Positions 21,074 to 29,588 of a DNA stretch of 64,000 nucleotides are shown here, in pieces. The stretch comes from Fusobacterium gastrosuis. GTDB taxonomy: Bacteria; Fusobacteriota; Fusobacteriia; Fusobacteriales; Fusobacteriaceae. The notes beneath the pieces were generated by a model. That model ran no database searches and had not been told where the DNA came from. It worked only from the letters and a program-made list of their open reading frames with translations. The position numbers and the translations under genes were made by a program. The stretch covers positions 186,001 to 250,000 of the forward strand of contig NZ_LT607734.1 in NCBI RefSeq assembly GCF_900095285.1, in the 5' to 3' direction. Every line of letters begins with the position of its first letter. Positions within the stretch are counted from its first letter, which is position 1.

Positions 21074-23702
21074 TACTTCCTCCATTGAGAATGGTCTTCA
21101 TCTCATTTAGTTTTATTAAACTTTCTAAAGGGCTTAAAGAGTTTAAATCTATTTTCTTTAATATTTCTAATACTTTTTTATCATTTTCTGAGAATTCTTC
21201 AATACTTTCCTCAATATCTTCATCTTCTTCCAAAACATTAGTAAATAATAGCATTTGCTCTGTTTTTATCTTATTTTCTATAATTGCTCTTCTAGTTTCT
21301 AATTTTTTCAGAATTTTTTTTGAGCGACTAAGAACTTCCTGAGGAACACCTGATAATCTGGCAACTTCTATTCCATAAGACTTATCTGCTCCACCTTTTA
21401 CTATTTCTCTTAAAAAAACAACATTTTTTCCATCTTCTTTTACTTCCACTCTAAAATTAGTTGCTTTTTCTAATTCTTTTTCTAATTCTGTCAACTCATG
21501 ATAATGTGTCGCAAATATTGTTTTTGCTCCTATTTTATCATGAATATATTCTGTAATTGCAGTGGCTATGGAAATTCCGTCATAGGTTGATGTCCCACGA
21601 CCTATTTCATCCAGTACTATAAAGGATTTTTTTGTAGCATTATTTAGTATACTTGCAACTTCTGTCATTTCTAGCATGAAGGTAGATTGACCGCTAAGCA
21701 AGTCATCACTGGCACCAACTCTTGTAAAAATTTTATCAACTATCGGTATTTTAGCATAATCAGCTGCAACATAAGACCCTATTTGTGCCATAATAATATT
21801 TAATGCAATTTGTTTCATATAGGTCGATTTCCCTGACATATTTGGACCTGTTAAAATAATTAAATTGTTCTTTTCATCAAACTTTACATTATTTTTTATG
21901 TATTCGCCCCTTGATATTAATGTTTCAACTATGGGATGTCTTGCTCCCAACAGTTCCAAATTATCATCTTCAGCTATTTCAGGTTTTACATAAGAATTTT
22001 TTGTTGCAACATGTGCAAAGTTTGAAATTATGTCCACATAGGAAATTTTTTGAGATAATTCTAAAAAAATCTCTATTTTATTTTTTATTTCACTTGAAAC
22101 TTCTTTAAATAATTCATATTCTAAATTTTCAATTTTACTTTTGGCTGTGATAACTTTTTCTTCATATTCTTTTAAATCTTGTACTATATATCTTTCAGCA
22201 TTAACAAGAGTTTGCTTTCTTATATAATCTTCAGGAACTAAGTGTTGATTAGCTTTAGTTATTTCAATAAAATATCCAAAAACCTTATTATATTTTATTT
22301 TTAATCCTTTAATTCCAGTTCTTTCTCTTTCTCTGTGTTCTATTTCAAGTATATAATCCTTTCCAAGTTTAGAAATTTTCCTTAATTCATCTAAATCTTT
22401 ATTGTAGCCATCTTTAATTATTCCACCCTCTCTAATTGAAAATGGAGCCTCATAGTCTATGGCTAACTCTATTTTATTATGAATATTTAATAATTCTTCT
22501 ACTGCTATATTGAAAAGTTCAGCTATCTTTGACTTCTCAATAAAATTTTTATAAATTTCTAGAGATTTTTTTATAGAAGATTTTAAAGCCAGTAAATCTT
22601 TTCCATTTTCTGTACCATAAATAACCTTTACAGATATTCTTTCAATATCATAGACATCTTTTAATAAGTTTCTTATTTCTTCTCTAAACAACACATTATT
22701 GAAAAAATAATCCACATAATATTGCCTCTCTTCTATACTTTTTTTATCTAAAAGAGGATTTTTTATAAGTTTTCTAAGCTCTCTACTCCCAATAGAAGTA
22801 ACACATTCATCTAAAACACCCAAAAGTGTTCCCTTTGCTTCAGAAAGTCTTGTCGGAACCAAATCTAAATTATTTTGTGTGCTCAAATTAAGTTCCATTA
22901 TACTATTTATATTTCTATATTCAATTTTTTCAAAAGGTAACTCATTTTCCTTTTGTAATTCTTCGATATATTTTAGTAAATTTGCAGAAACTTCAATAGC
23001 TAAATCTTTTTGTTTTAATAAAAACACATCTGTTGATAAGACATTAAAAAAATCTAGGATATATTTCTCTGCCCTTTTAACATTTTGTACACTATTAATT
23101 TTTATCCCAGATAAGAATATTTTATTTTCGAATAAATTTACTAAATCAATATTTGTTTTTTCATCAATTAAAATTTCACTAGGTCCTATTTTATTTATTT
23201 CTGCCAACAACTTTGATTCTATATTTCCTCCAAGGATATCAAAAGTTACAAATTCTCCAGTTGTTATATCTGCATATGCAACAGCTATTTCTTTCTCAGA
23301 TATATTTGATTTTATACACATAATATAATTATTTTTATTTTTTTCTAAATAATCTACATCAATTATTGTCCCAGGAGTTATAACTCTTGTAACTTCTCTT
23401 TTCACAATTCCAGTTGCTGATTTTGGGTCTTCAACTTGATCACAAATAGCTACACTATACCCTTTAGATACCAATTTTGCTATATAAGATGCAACTGAAT
23501 GATATGGGACCCCAGCTAGTGGAATATCCTGACCTTTTTCTTTATTTCTTTTTGTTAGAGTTATCCCTAATTCCTTAGATGCAATTTGAGCATCATCAAA
23601 GAACATTTCATAAAAATCTCCCAGTCTATACATTAAGATTTCATCTTTATACTCTTCTTTTATTTTTTTATATTGTTGCATTAAAGGTGTATCAGTAGAC
23701 AT
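21066..23702 (-). CDS. mutS: DNA mismatch repair protein MutS
   Basis: 878 residues, full length. The mismatch-binding domain begins with TPLMQQYKKIK and RLGDFYEMFFDDA (the Phe-x-Glu wedge motif). The ATPase domain has Walker A TGPNMSGKST, Walker B VLDEIGRGTS and the ATHYHEL H-motif. A helix-turn-helix dimer segment lies near the C-terminus. Expressed from a 49-bp promoter that is duplicated upstream of the dihydrouridine synthase. Its partner mutL appears frameshifted in this sequence. Confidence 0.98.
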   Translation of the reverse strand: MSTDTPLMQQYKKIKEEYKDEILMYRLGDFYEMFFDDAQIASKELGITLTKRNKEKGQDIPLAGVPYHSVASYIAKLVSKGYSVAICDQVEDPKSATGIVKREVTRVITPGTIIDVDYLEKNKNNYIMCIKSNISEKEIAVAYADITTGEFVTFDILGGNIESKLLAEINKIGPSEILIDEKTNIDLVNLFENKIFLSGIKINSVQNVKRAEKYILDFFNVLSTDVFLLKQKDLAIEVSANLLKYIEELQKENELPFEKIEYRNINSIMELNLSTQNNLDLVPTRLSEAKGTLLGVLDECVTSIGSRELRKLIKNPLLDKKSIEERQYYVDYFFNNVLFREEIRNLLKDVYDIERISVKVIYGTENGKDLLALKSSIKKSLEIYKNFIEKSKIAELFNIAVEELLNIHNKIELAIDYEAPFSIREGGIIKDGYNKDLDELRKISKLGKDYILEIEHRERERTGIKGLKIKYNKVFGYFIEITKANQHLVPEDYIRKQTLVNAERYIVQDLKEYEEKVITAKSKIENLEYELFKEVSSEIKNKIEIFLELSQKISYVDIISNFAHVATKNSYVKPEIAEDDNLELLGARHPIVETLISRGEYIKNNVKFDEKNNLIILTGPNMSGKSTYMKQIALNIIMAQIGSYVAADYAKIPIVDKIFTRVGASDDLLSGQSTFMLEMTEVASILNNATKKSFIVLDEIGRGTSTYDGISIATAITEYIHDKIGAKTIFATHYHELTELEKELEKATNFRVEVKEDGKNVVFLREIVKGGADKSYGIEVARLSGVPQEVLSRSKKILKKLETRRAIIENKIKTEQMLLFTNVLEEDEDIEESIEEFSENDKKVLEILKKIDLNSLSPLESLIKLNEMKTILNGGSNE

Positions 23703-23733
23703 CTATTCTCCCTTTCTTTTATAACTTTTTTAC

Positions 23734-23782
23734 TTATATATTCTATTAATTTTAACATATTGACATTATTTTTTCAATAAAA
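23734..23782 (-). repeat. Duplicated promoter element, copy at mutS
   Basis: These 49 bases match 25834..25882 at 47 positions; the two differences are adjacent (23765-23766). On the minus strand they hold TTGAAA (23772-23777), a 17-base spacer and TGtTAAAAT (-10 at 23749-23754), upstream of mutS. Confidence 0.85.
23749..23777 (-). promoter_or_regulatory. Promoter of mutS
   Basis: -35 TTGAAA and extended -10 TG-T-TAAAAT with 17-base spacing, reading on the minus strand, 47 bases before the mutS ATG. Confidence 0.65.
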
Positions 23783-23878
23783 CACCTTACTTTATATAAG
23801 TTTCTCTTTTTTAATTATGAGTTTTAAAAAATACACTATAATGCTATAATAAAATATAGAATATTATAAGGAGGAGTT

Positions 23879-24076
23879 ATGAATTTTTTTGTTGCTATTG
23901 AAGAAACTATTTCTGAAACTTTTCAAATAGATGCTAATAATCCTAAGGAGGCTCTTGAATTAGTTATAAAGAAATATAAAAATTCCGAATTTATTGTTGA
24001 AAACGGGTGTGTTATTTCAAAAAAGATTGCTATTATTGACAATAATAGTGATAATACAGATTGGATTGAATTTTAA
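23879..24076 (+). CDS. Small DpnD/PcfM-like protein
   Basis: 65-residue protein. It starts with an F-x-V-x-I-x-E-T strand (FFVAIEETISETFQIDA) followed by an NPKEALELVIKKYKNSEFIV helix, which resembles DpnD/PcfM-type small proteins found with restriction and mobile-element genes. This is a pattern match only. AGGAGG precedes the ATG. It ends 11 bases before the winged-helix nuclease-like gene, so the two form an operon. The pair lies between the duplicated promoters of mutS and dus. Confidence 0.5.
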   Translation: MNFFVAIEETISETFQIDANNPKEALELVIKKYKNSEFIVENGCVISKKIAIIDNNSDNTDWIEF

Positions 24077-24087
24077 AGGTGAAAAAT

Positions 24088-24831
24088 ATGAAACAATATG
24101 AAGCTGTAATTCAAACTTTAGAAAATTTAGGTGGTATTGCTACTTTGGGACAACTTAATCAAGAAGTCTTTAAATTAAAAGAATGTGAATGGAAAACAAA
24201 AACACCATTTGCAAGTATCAGAAGAATTGTGCAACTAAATAAAGAAATTTATAAAATAAAGCCTGGTCTTTATGGTTTAGTTAAATATAAATCTATTAAT
24301 GAAAGTAATGGTTTTATTACAGAAAATGAAAAAAATAAAAACAGTGAAGAAGTGAACAATTTCAACCATACATACTATCAAGGTCTATTATTAAATATAG
24401 GAAATTTAAAAGGATATTCCACTTTTATTCCTAATCAAGATAAAAATAAAATTTTTTTCAATAAAACTTTAGATGAAATTAAAACATTAACTGAAATCCC
24501 TGCTTTTAGCTATAAAGAGTTTGTTAATAGAGCAGCTACTATTGATGTTATTTGGTTTAATAATCAAAAAATGCCCCACTCCTTGTTTGAAGTCGAGTAC
24601 TCAACAGATATTCAAAATTCTTTATTAAAATTTAATGATTTACAAGATTTTCATACAAGAATGGTTATTGTTGCTGATTCAATAAGAAAAAATGAATATT
24701 TAAAAAAAATTAAATATTCTGCTTTTAAAGATTTAGAACAAGAAAATAGAGTATCTTTTCTAAGTTACGAAGATTTAGTTAAACAATATGAAAAAACTAT
24801 TGAAAGCCTTTCCTATAACTTTATTCTTTAA
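24088..24831 (+). CDS. Winged-helix protein with nuclease-like C-terminal domain
   Basis: 247 residues. Residues about 3-65 form a HARE-HTH-like winged helix (VIQTLENLGGIATLGQL...IYKIKPGLYGL). The C-terminal half has a strand-turn-strand IDVIWF...LFEVEYS followed by helix and ADSIRK, which resembles a PD-(D/E)xK core with Asp and Glu but Glu instead of the usual Lys. Activity is therefore unproven. The ATG at 24088 is preferred, with AAGGTG upstream; a GTG nine bases earlier is possible. No methyltransferase lies nearby, so this is not a classical restriction-modification pair. Confidence 0.55.
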   Translation: MKQYEAVIQTLENLGGIATLGQLNQEVFKLKECEWKTKTPFASIRRIVQLNKEIYKIKPGLYGLVKYKSINESNGFITENEKNKNSEEVNNFNHTYYQGLLLNIGNLKGYSTFIPNQDKNKIFFNKTLDEIKTLTEIPAFSYKEFVNRAATIDVIWFNNQKMPHSLFEVEYSTDIQNSLLKFNDLQDFHTRMVIVADSIRKNEYLKKIKYSAFKDLEQENRVSFLSYEDLVKQYEKTIESLSYNFIL

Positions 24832-24835
24832 AAAT

Positions 24836-24872
24836 TTAAAAATACTGATTTTATAAAATCAGTATTTTTATT
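24836..24872. terminator. Bidirectional terminator
   Basis: AAAAATACTGATTTTA pairs with TAAAATCAGTATTTTT. It separates the plus-strand pair from the convergent dihydrouridine synthase gene. Confidence 0.88.
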
Positions 24873-24897
24873 TATTATTGAGAGAATTTTCCTTCTT

Positions 24898-25821
24898 TTA
24901 TATCATAGCCTGTAAAAGTCCTATTGTTTCTTCATAGTTATTTGTTTCATTCAGTTTTCTTTTTATTTCAGCTGAACCAGCTATTCCTTTTAAATACCAA
25001 GAAATATGCTTTCTTATATCATAAATAAATTTATCATCATTATCTATTTTTGAATTCTCTAAATGTTTTATTGCCATTTTTATTTTATCTTCTTTAGTTG
25101 TTTGTGATTTAACCTCACCAAATTCCAAAGCTTCTCTAATATCTCTTATAAGCCACGGATTCCCAAATATTCCTCTTGCTAACATAACTCCATCAACGTT
25201 AGAATATTTTATTTTTTCCAAAGCATCTTCTCCGGTAAAAATATCTCCATTACCTATTACAGGAATTGAAATAGATTCTTTTACCTCTTTTATTAAAGAC
25301 CAATCCGCTTTTCCGGAATAAAGTTGATCCCTTGTTCTCCCATGAACGGTTATATGATCACATCCCACTTCTTCAGCAATTTTAGCTATTTCAATATAGT
25401 TTTCAGGTTTATTATATCCCACTCTAATTTTTATTGATAATTTAGTATCGTCATTTAGAGTAGATCTTAGCTCTGACAAAATAGTTCTTATTTTCTCAGG
25501 TTCTTTAATAAGAGCTGCTCCATAGCCACAATTAACTATTTTTTTCATAGGACAACCACTATTTAAGTTTATATGTTTTACTCCTAAATTTTCAATATAT
25601 TTTGCACTATACTTTAATTTATCTATATCTTGTCCAAATAGTTGGACAGCATTTCCTTTTCTTAATCTTAGTATTTTAGAAATTGTCTTCTCATTTAAAA
25701 CTGAAAGTGCATTAACACTCACCATTTCTGTAAAAATCAAATCAGGATTAAAATCTTCGAGTATTCCTCGAAATGTATAATCTGTCACTCCCGCTATTGG
25801 AGCTACATAAATTTTTTTCAT
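24898..25821 (-). CDS. dus: tRNA-dihydrouridine synthase
   Basis: FMN enzyme that reduces uridines in the tRNA D-loop. TIM-barrel start [12 protein letters not shown]; the catalytic Cys90 lies in [10 protein letters not shown]; the phosphate-binding GNGDI and [10 protein letters not shown] follow. At 307 residues it fits the DusB-like class, but the exact uridine target cannot be read from sequence. AAAGGAG precedes the ATG. Its promoter is the second copy of the mutS promoter repeat. Confidence 0.92.
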   Translation of the reverse strand: MKKIYVAPIAGVTDYTFRGILEDFNPDLIFTEMVSVNALSVLNEKTISKILRLRKGNAVQLFGQDIDKLKYSAKYIENLGVKHINLNSGCPMKKIVNCGYGAALIKEPEKIRTILSELRSTLNDDTKLSIKIRVGYNKPENYIEIAKIAEEVGCDHITVHGRTRDQLYSGKADWSLIKEVKESISIPVIGNGDIFTGEDALEKIKYSNVDGVMLARGIFGNPWLIRDIREALEFGEVKSQTTKEDKIKMAIKHLENSKIDNDDKFIYDIRKHISWYLKGIAGSAEIKRKLNETNNYEETIGLLQAMI

Positions 25822-25833
25822 TGTATTTCTCCT

Positions 25834-25882
25834 TTATATATTCTATTAATTTTAACATATTGACTATATTTTTTCAATAAAA
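25834..25882 (-). repeat. Duplicated promoter element, copy at dus
   Basis: Matches 23734..23782 at 47 of 49 positions, exactly 2,100 bp away and in the same orientation. It is upstream of the dihydrouridine synthase gene. Confidence 0.85.
25849..25877 (-). promoter_or_regulatory. Promoter of dus
   Basis: -35 TTGAAA (25872-25877) and extended -10 TG-T-TAAAAT (25849-25854), 17-base spacer, on the minus strand; same layout as at mutS. Confidence 0.65.
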
Positions 25883-25896
25883 GATACCTTTATTAA

Positions 25897-25932
25897 CACA
25901 AAAAACAGGAGATTTCTCTCCTGTTTTTTTGT
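25897..25932 (-). terminator. Terminator of pckA
   Basis: ACAAAAAACAGGAGA pairs with TCTCCTGTTTTTTTGT around a four-base loop. It lies about 28 bases after the pckA stop codon on the minus strand. Confidence 0.9.
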
Positions 25933-25959
25933 TTATATGTTGAAAGAGGCTTGGGAAGC

Positions 25960-27546
25960 TTATTCAGATTTTGGACCTGCTTTTACTATAAATTCAGGCA
26001 TATTCGGATATTTCTTTGTAAAATTGTCTTCAAATTTTCTAGCCAATTCTTTTGCTGCAACTACATAAGCGTCTTTATCTGCCCAAGTATTCATTGGATT
26101 TAACATTTCTTCCGGAACATTTGGACATGTTTTTGGAACTGCTAAATTAAATATATTATCATATCTATATTCAACTTTATCCATCTCACCATTTAAAACA
26201 GCTGTAACCATGGCACGCGTATATTTCAAGTTTATTCTCTTTCCTATACCGTAGGCCCCTCCAGACCATCCTGTATTTATTAAATATACTTTTGTATTAT
26301 ATTTTTCTATTTTTTCACCTAACATTTTTGCATAAACTGATGCATCCATAGGCATAAAAGGTTCTCCAAAGCATGTCGAGAATGTAGGTATAGGTTCTTT
26401 CACTCCTCTTTCTGTTCCGGCCAATTTAGCAGTAAATCCTGTTATGAAATGATACATCGCTGCTTCCTTAGACAATTTAGAAATAGGTGGTAACACTCCA
26501 AATGAATCTGCAGTTAAAAATATAATTACATCTGGAATTCCTCCCATACTTGGAAACTCAGCATTATTTATATAGTCAAGCGGATATGCCACACGAGTAT
26601 TTTGTGTAATACTGTTATCAGCATAATCAATTTTTCTACTTTCTAAATCTAAAACTACATTTTCAACAACACTTCCAAATTTTATTGCTCTATAAATGTC
26701 AGGTTCACTTTCCTCTTTTAAATTAATGCATTTTGCATAACATCCACCTTCAAAATTAAATACACCTGTATCTGTCCAACCATGTTCATCATCACCTATT
26801 AATTTCCTATTAGGATCTGTTGATAAAGTTGTTTTCCCAGTTCCTGACAAGCCAAAAAATATTGCTGTTTTTCTTGTTACTGGATCTATATTAGCTGAAC
26901 AGTGCATAGGTAGAACACCTTCATTTGGCATAAAGAAATTCATTATTGAAAATACCATCTTTTTCATTTCACCAGAATATAGAGTTCCACAAATTAACGC
27001 TATACGACTTTCAAAATCTATAACTATTGCTACTTCTGAATTTACACCATCTAACTCAGGTACACATTTAAAATTAGGCACTGAAATTACAGTAAAGTCT
27101 GCATCTCCATATTCTTTTAATTCTTTTTCATTTGGTCGTATTAATAGTTGATGTATAAATAAATTTTGACTTGCAAATTCATTTATAAATCGAAATTTCT
27201 TTCTATATTTTAAGTCTGCACCTGCAAATCCATCAAAAATAAATATTTCACGATTTTGCAAATATGCTAAAACTTTTTGATAAAGTTTTTCAAATTTTTC
27301 TTTCTGTATAGGATGATTCACATCTCCCCATGCAATTTTACTATGTACTTCTTTTGTATCTACTATAAACTTATCATCCGGTGACCTACCTGTATATTTC
27401 CCAGTAGTTATCACCAATGCACCTGTTTCTGATAATATCCCTTCATTTCTTTCAAGAGCTTTTTCAATTAGTTTAGCTGGTGATAAATTGAAATGAATCT
27501 TAGCAACATTAGAAATTTCATAATTTCCAAATTTAAAATTTTCCAT
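25960..27546 (-). CDS. pckA: Phosphoenolpyruvate carboxykinase (ATP)
   Basis: ATP-dependent interconversion of oxaloacetate and phosphoenolpyruvate. The kinase P-loop GLSGTGKTTLS lies near residue 240, with the substrate loop RSPDDKF near residue 54 and metal-site residues in IGDDEHGW. 528 residues, full length. In an amino-acid fermenter it can run in either direction; this is inference. It is transcribed alone from its own promoter, divergently from the mini autotransporter gene. Confidence 0.97.
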   Translation of the reverse strand: MENFKFGNYEISNVAKIHFNLSPAKLIEKALERNEGILSETGALVITTGKYTGRSPDDKFIVDTKEVHSKIAWGDVNHPIQKEKFEKLYQKVLAYLQNREIFIFDGFAGADLKYRKKFRFINEFASQNLFIHQLLIRPNEKELKEYGDADFTVISVPNFKCVPELDGVNSEVAIVIDFESRIALICGTLYSGEMKKMVFSIMNFFMPNEGVLPMHCSANIDPVTRKTAIFFGLSGTGKTTLSTDPNRKLIGDDEHGWTDTGVFNFEGGCYAKCINLKEESEPDIYRAIKFGSVVENVVLDLESRKIDYADNSITQNTRVAYPLDYINNAEFPSMGGIPDVIIFLTADSFGVLPPISKLSKEAAMYHFITGFTAKLAGTERGVKEPIPTFSTCFGEPFMPMDASVYAKMLGEKIEKYNTKVYLINTGWSGGAYGIGKRINLKYTRAMVTAVLNGEMDKVEYRYDNIFNLAVPKTCPNVPEEMLNPMNTWADKDAYVVAAKELARKFEDNFTKKYPNMPEFIVKAGPKSE

Positions 27547-27635
27547 AAAAAAATCTACTCCTTATAATATAAAATTATTTTATTAATGTACATTTATTTT
27601 ATTGAATTTTAATTATTTCTTAATTAACTAAGATA

Positions 27636-27663
27636 ATTATACTCTTTAAAAAATAAAAGTCAA
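27636..27663 (-). promoter_or_regulatory. Promoter of pckA
   Basis: TTGACT (27658-27663) and TATAAT (27636-27641) with a 16-base spacer on the minus strand, about 90 bases upstream of the pckA ATG. Confidence 0.7.
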
Positions 27664-27768
27664 CACTTATTTTTATTATTAGTGTACATTATTTAAAATA
27701 GTGATTTTTTATTTTGTTATGTGTTATAATAAACAAAAAATATTATTTCATTTATTGAAAGGAAATTT

Positions 27769-28481
27769 ATGAAAATTTTACTTATCTTTATCGCCTTATT
27801 CTTTTTCAACTTTACACAAAATTCAATTTATGCAACAGTGTATAATGAAATCAAAGAAATAGAGCCAATTAACGAAGTTCAAGAGAAAATTTTTCTCGAA
27901 AATGAAACTGTTAAAAACGATTCTTTTCTAAAAGAAAAAGAGCTTTCAGAAGAAAATACAACAATAACAGCAAACTCTGATTCTAATGAAGTTGAAAATA
28001 ATGATGCACTTAAAATAGAAGTTGAAAATGAAAATCTGTCAGATTCTCAAAAGACCAATGTACCGGAAAATAATGAAAATATTTCTTCCAAAAATGAAAC
28101 GGAAGAAAAACCAACCATAATTTTAAAAAATGTTGAAACTAATAAAAATATTTCAACTTCAGAAAAAACAGCTGAAGATTTAAAAATCGCAAAAAGAGAA
28201 ACCTTGAAAAATGAAGATAGGTTTGAAGAAATTTCTGATAGAACAAACAGAGTTACTGCTCTGGGATCAGCCATGGGAGCTATTGATTTAGGAAATACTC
28301 CAACTAAAAAATTAGAGTTGGAGCAGGTGTTGGAAACGCTTCCAGCACTCAAGCCGTTGCTGTCGGAGTTGGTTATGCTCCAACAGAAAGATTTAAAGTC
28401 AATACTAAGTTTTCCACTTCTACTAATAATTTTTTTAACAACAGTATCTCTGTTGGAGCATCATATGATTTAGATATATAG
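27769..28481 (+). pseudogene. Mini trimeric autotransporter, frameshifted before the membrane anchor
   Basis: A signal peptide (about residues 1-23) precedes an acidic low-complexity passenger and the start of a YadA-type anchor (NRVTALGSAMGAIDLGNTP). The first frame then runs into unrelated sequence and stops at 28473. Reading one base back at the A6 tract (28305-28312) gives KIRVGAGVGNASSTQAV, VAVGVGYAPTERFKVN and a SVGASYDLDI end at 28479-28481, a convincing YadA anchor. One A is therefore missing. If expressed in frame it would be a short outer-membrane trimeric protein of about 237 residues. GAAAGGAA precedes the ATG. A glycosyltransferase gene follows immediately. Confidence 0.75.
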
Positions 28482-28489
28482 GAGATATT

Positions 28490-29293
28490 ATGATAGATGT
28501 GATTATTCCTTGCTATAATGCAGAAAAAACTTTATCGCGTGCCGTTAACAGCGTTTTAAAACAAAAAAAATTAAATATTCTTTGGATTATTGATGACTGT
28601 TCTATTGATTCTAGCTATGAACTCGCTAAAAATTTTGCCAACCAGTTTCCAAACAAGATCAAGGTAGAAAAATTAAGTAAAAACTCTGGTGTAGCTAAAG
28701 CACGAAATTGGGGTGCTATCAATAGTGAAAGTAAATTTATAGCTTTTTTAGATGCAGATGATGAGTATGAAGAAAATGCATTAGATGTAGCAATGGCTAT
28801 TTTTGAATATAAACCTGAAACCTGTCTGGTAAGACTAGACTTGAAACCTATAGACATCGATGAAAAATATATCAACCATCCTAATTTTAATTTTGCTTGG
28901 CAACATATGAAGATGACTTGCGGAGGCAATATTGTTTTCAATAGAGCTTTTTTCTTGGCATGTGGTGGATTCCCACAAAATGATTTATTTAAAAAATTTG
29001 GTGGAGAAGATGGAGCTTTAGGAATAGCTACCACTAAAATAGGTCTAGTTGCAACTGCTTTTAACAATGCTGGAGTTTTACACCATTGTAGAAAAGGAAT
29101 GCATGCTGAAAGACTTTTAGATACTATCTTATTTAAGAAAACTTCTCCAGATATTTCAGAAAATGATATTAATGAAGCCAATCAAATAACTGATAATATT
29201 TGTATTTCTATAAAAAATTTAACTGATATCTTAAATACATCCAATATTGGTATTTGTCCATTTACAGTGGAAGAGTATATAGAAAAAATTTAA
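28490..29293 (+). CDS. Family 2 glycosyltransferase
   Basis: GT-A fold transferase of 267 residues. The N-terminal nucleotide-sugar site is VIIPCYNAEKTLSRAV, the metal site is FLDADDEYEEN (Asp88-Asp90), and the acceptor region includes FGGEDGALGI. No membrane span is seen, so it is likely cytoplasmic. AGGAG overlaps the end of the mini autotransporter gene, which suggests co-translation and possibly modification of that adhesin, although the substrate is unknown. Confidence 0.88.
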   Translation: MIDVIIPCYNAEKTLSRAVNSVLKQKKLNILWIIDDCSIDSSYELAKNFANQFPNKIKVEKLSKNSGVAKARNWGAINSESKFIAFLDADDEYEENALDVAMAIFEYKPETCLVRLDLKPIDIDEKYINHPNFNFAWQHMKMTCGGNIVFNRAFFLACGGFPQNDLFKKFGGEDGALGIATTKIGLVATAFNNAGVLHHCRKGMHAERLLDTILFKKTSPDISENDINEANQITDNICISIKNLTDILNTSNIGICPFTVEEYIEKI

Positions 29294-29305
29294 AAAATAA
29301 AAATG

Positions 29306-29334
29306 TTGACAATAAATTTTTTTTATGTTATATT
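29306..29334 (+). promoter_or_regulatory. Consensus promoter of the amidohydrolase leader
   Basis: TTGACA (29306-29311), a 17-base spacer and TATATT (29329-29334). It drives a leader of about 250 bases with a tiny ORF and a terminator before the M20 gene. Confidence 0.82.
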
Positions 29335-29368
29335 TAGCGAAATAAAAAAATTAAAGGAGGTAGAAAAT

Positions 29369-29446
29369 ATGTTTTTTAGTAAAACAAGGATAAGGACAAA
29401 TAAATATTTTATAAAATTAAATATTTTGTCTGATTTGTTTGCTTGA
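29369..29446 (+). CDS. Putative 25-residue leader peptide
   Basis: Short ORF MFFSKTRIRTN...SDLFA with a perfect AAAGGAGG site eight bases upstream, just after a consensus promoter. It is too short for normal gene calls. An AT-rich inverted repeat follows and then a strong terminator ends just before the next ribosome site. This layout is that of a transcription attenuator. No run of a single amino acid codon is seen, so the signal sensed is unclear. Confidence 0.5.
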   Translation: MFFSKTRIRTNKYFIKLNILSDLFA

Positions 29447-29533
29447 AATATTTTCTGCTTTTTATATTGAATTTTAATTATAAGTTAGTTTAACACTTTT
29501 AATTTGATTTAATTTTATATATGCCCAAAATAT

Positions 29534-29562
29534 AAGTATAGCTTACAAGCTATACTTTTTTT
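29534..29562 (+). terminator. Attenuator-type terminator before the M20 gene
   Basis: AAGTATAGCTT (29534-29544) pairs with AAGCTATACTT (29547-29557), followed by T run. It lies just 12 bases before AGGAGG of the next gene, so it can block transcription of that gene. Confidence 0.8.
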
Positions 29563-29588
29563 ATAAAAAAATTTAGGAGGATTAAAAA

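Noticed and set aside
23700-25900. 2.1-kb transposon flanked by the promoter repeats
   Set aside because: No transposase, no inverted ends and no target duplication seen; dus inside is a housekeeping gene.
29369-29446. Trp- or His-type leader peptide
   Set aside because: No tandem Trp, His or other single-residue run is present, so no known amino-acid attenuator class fits.
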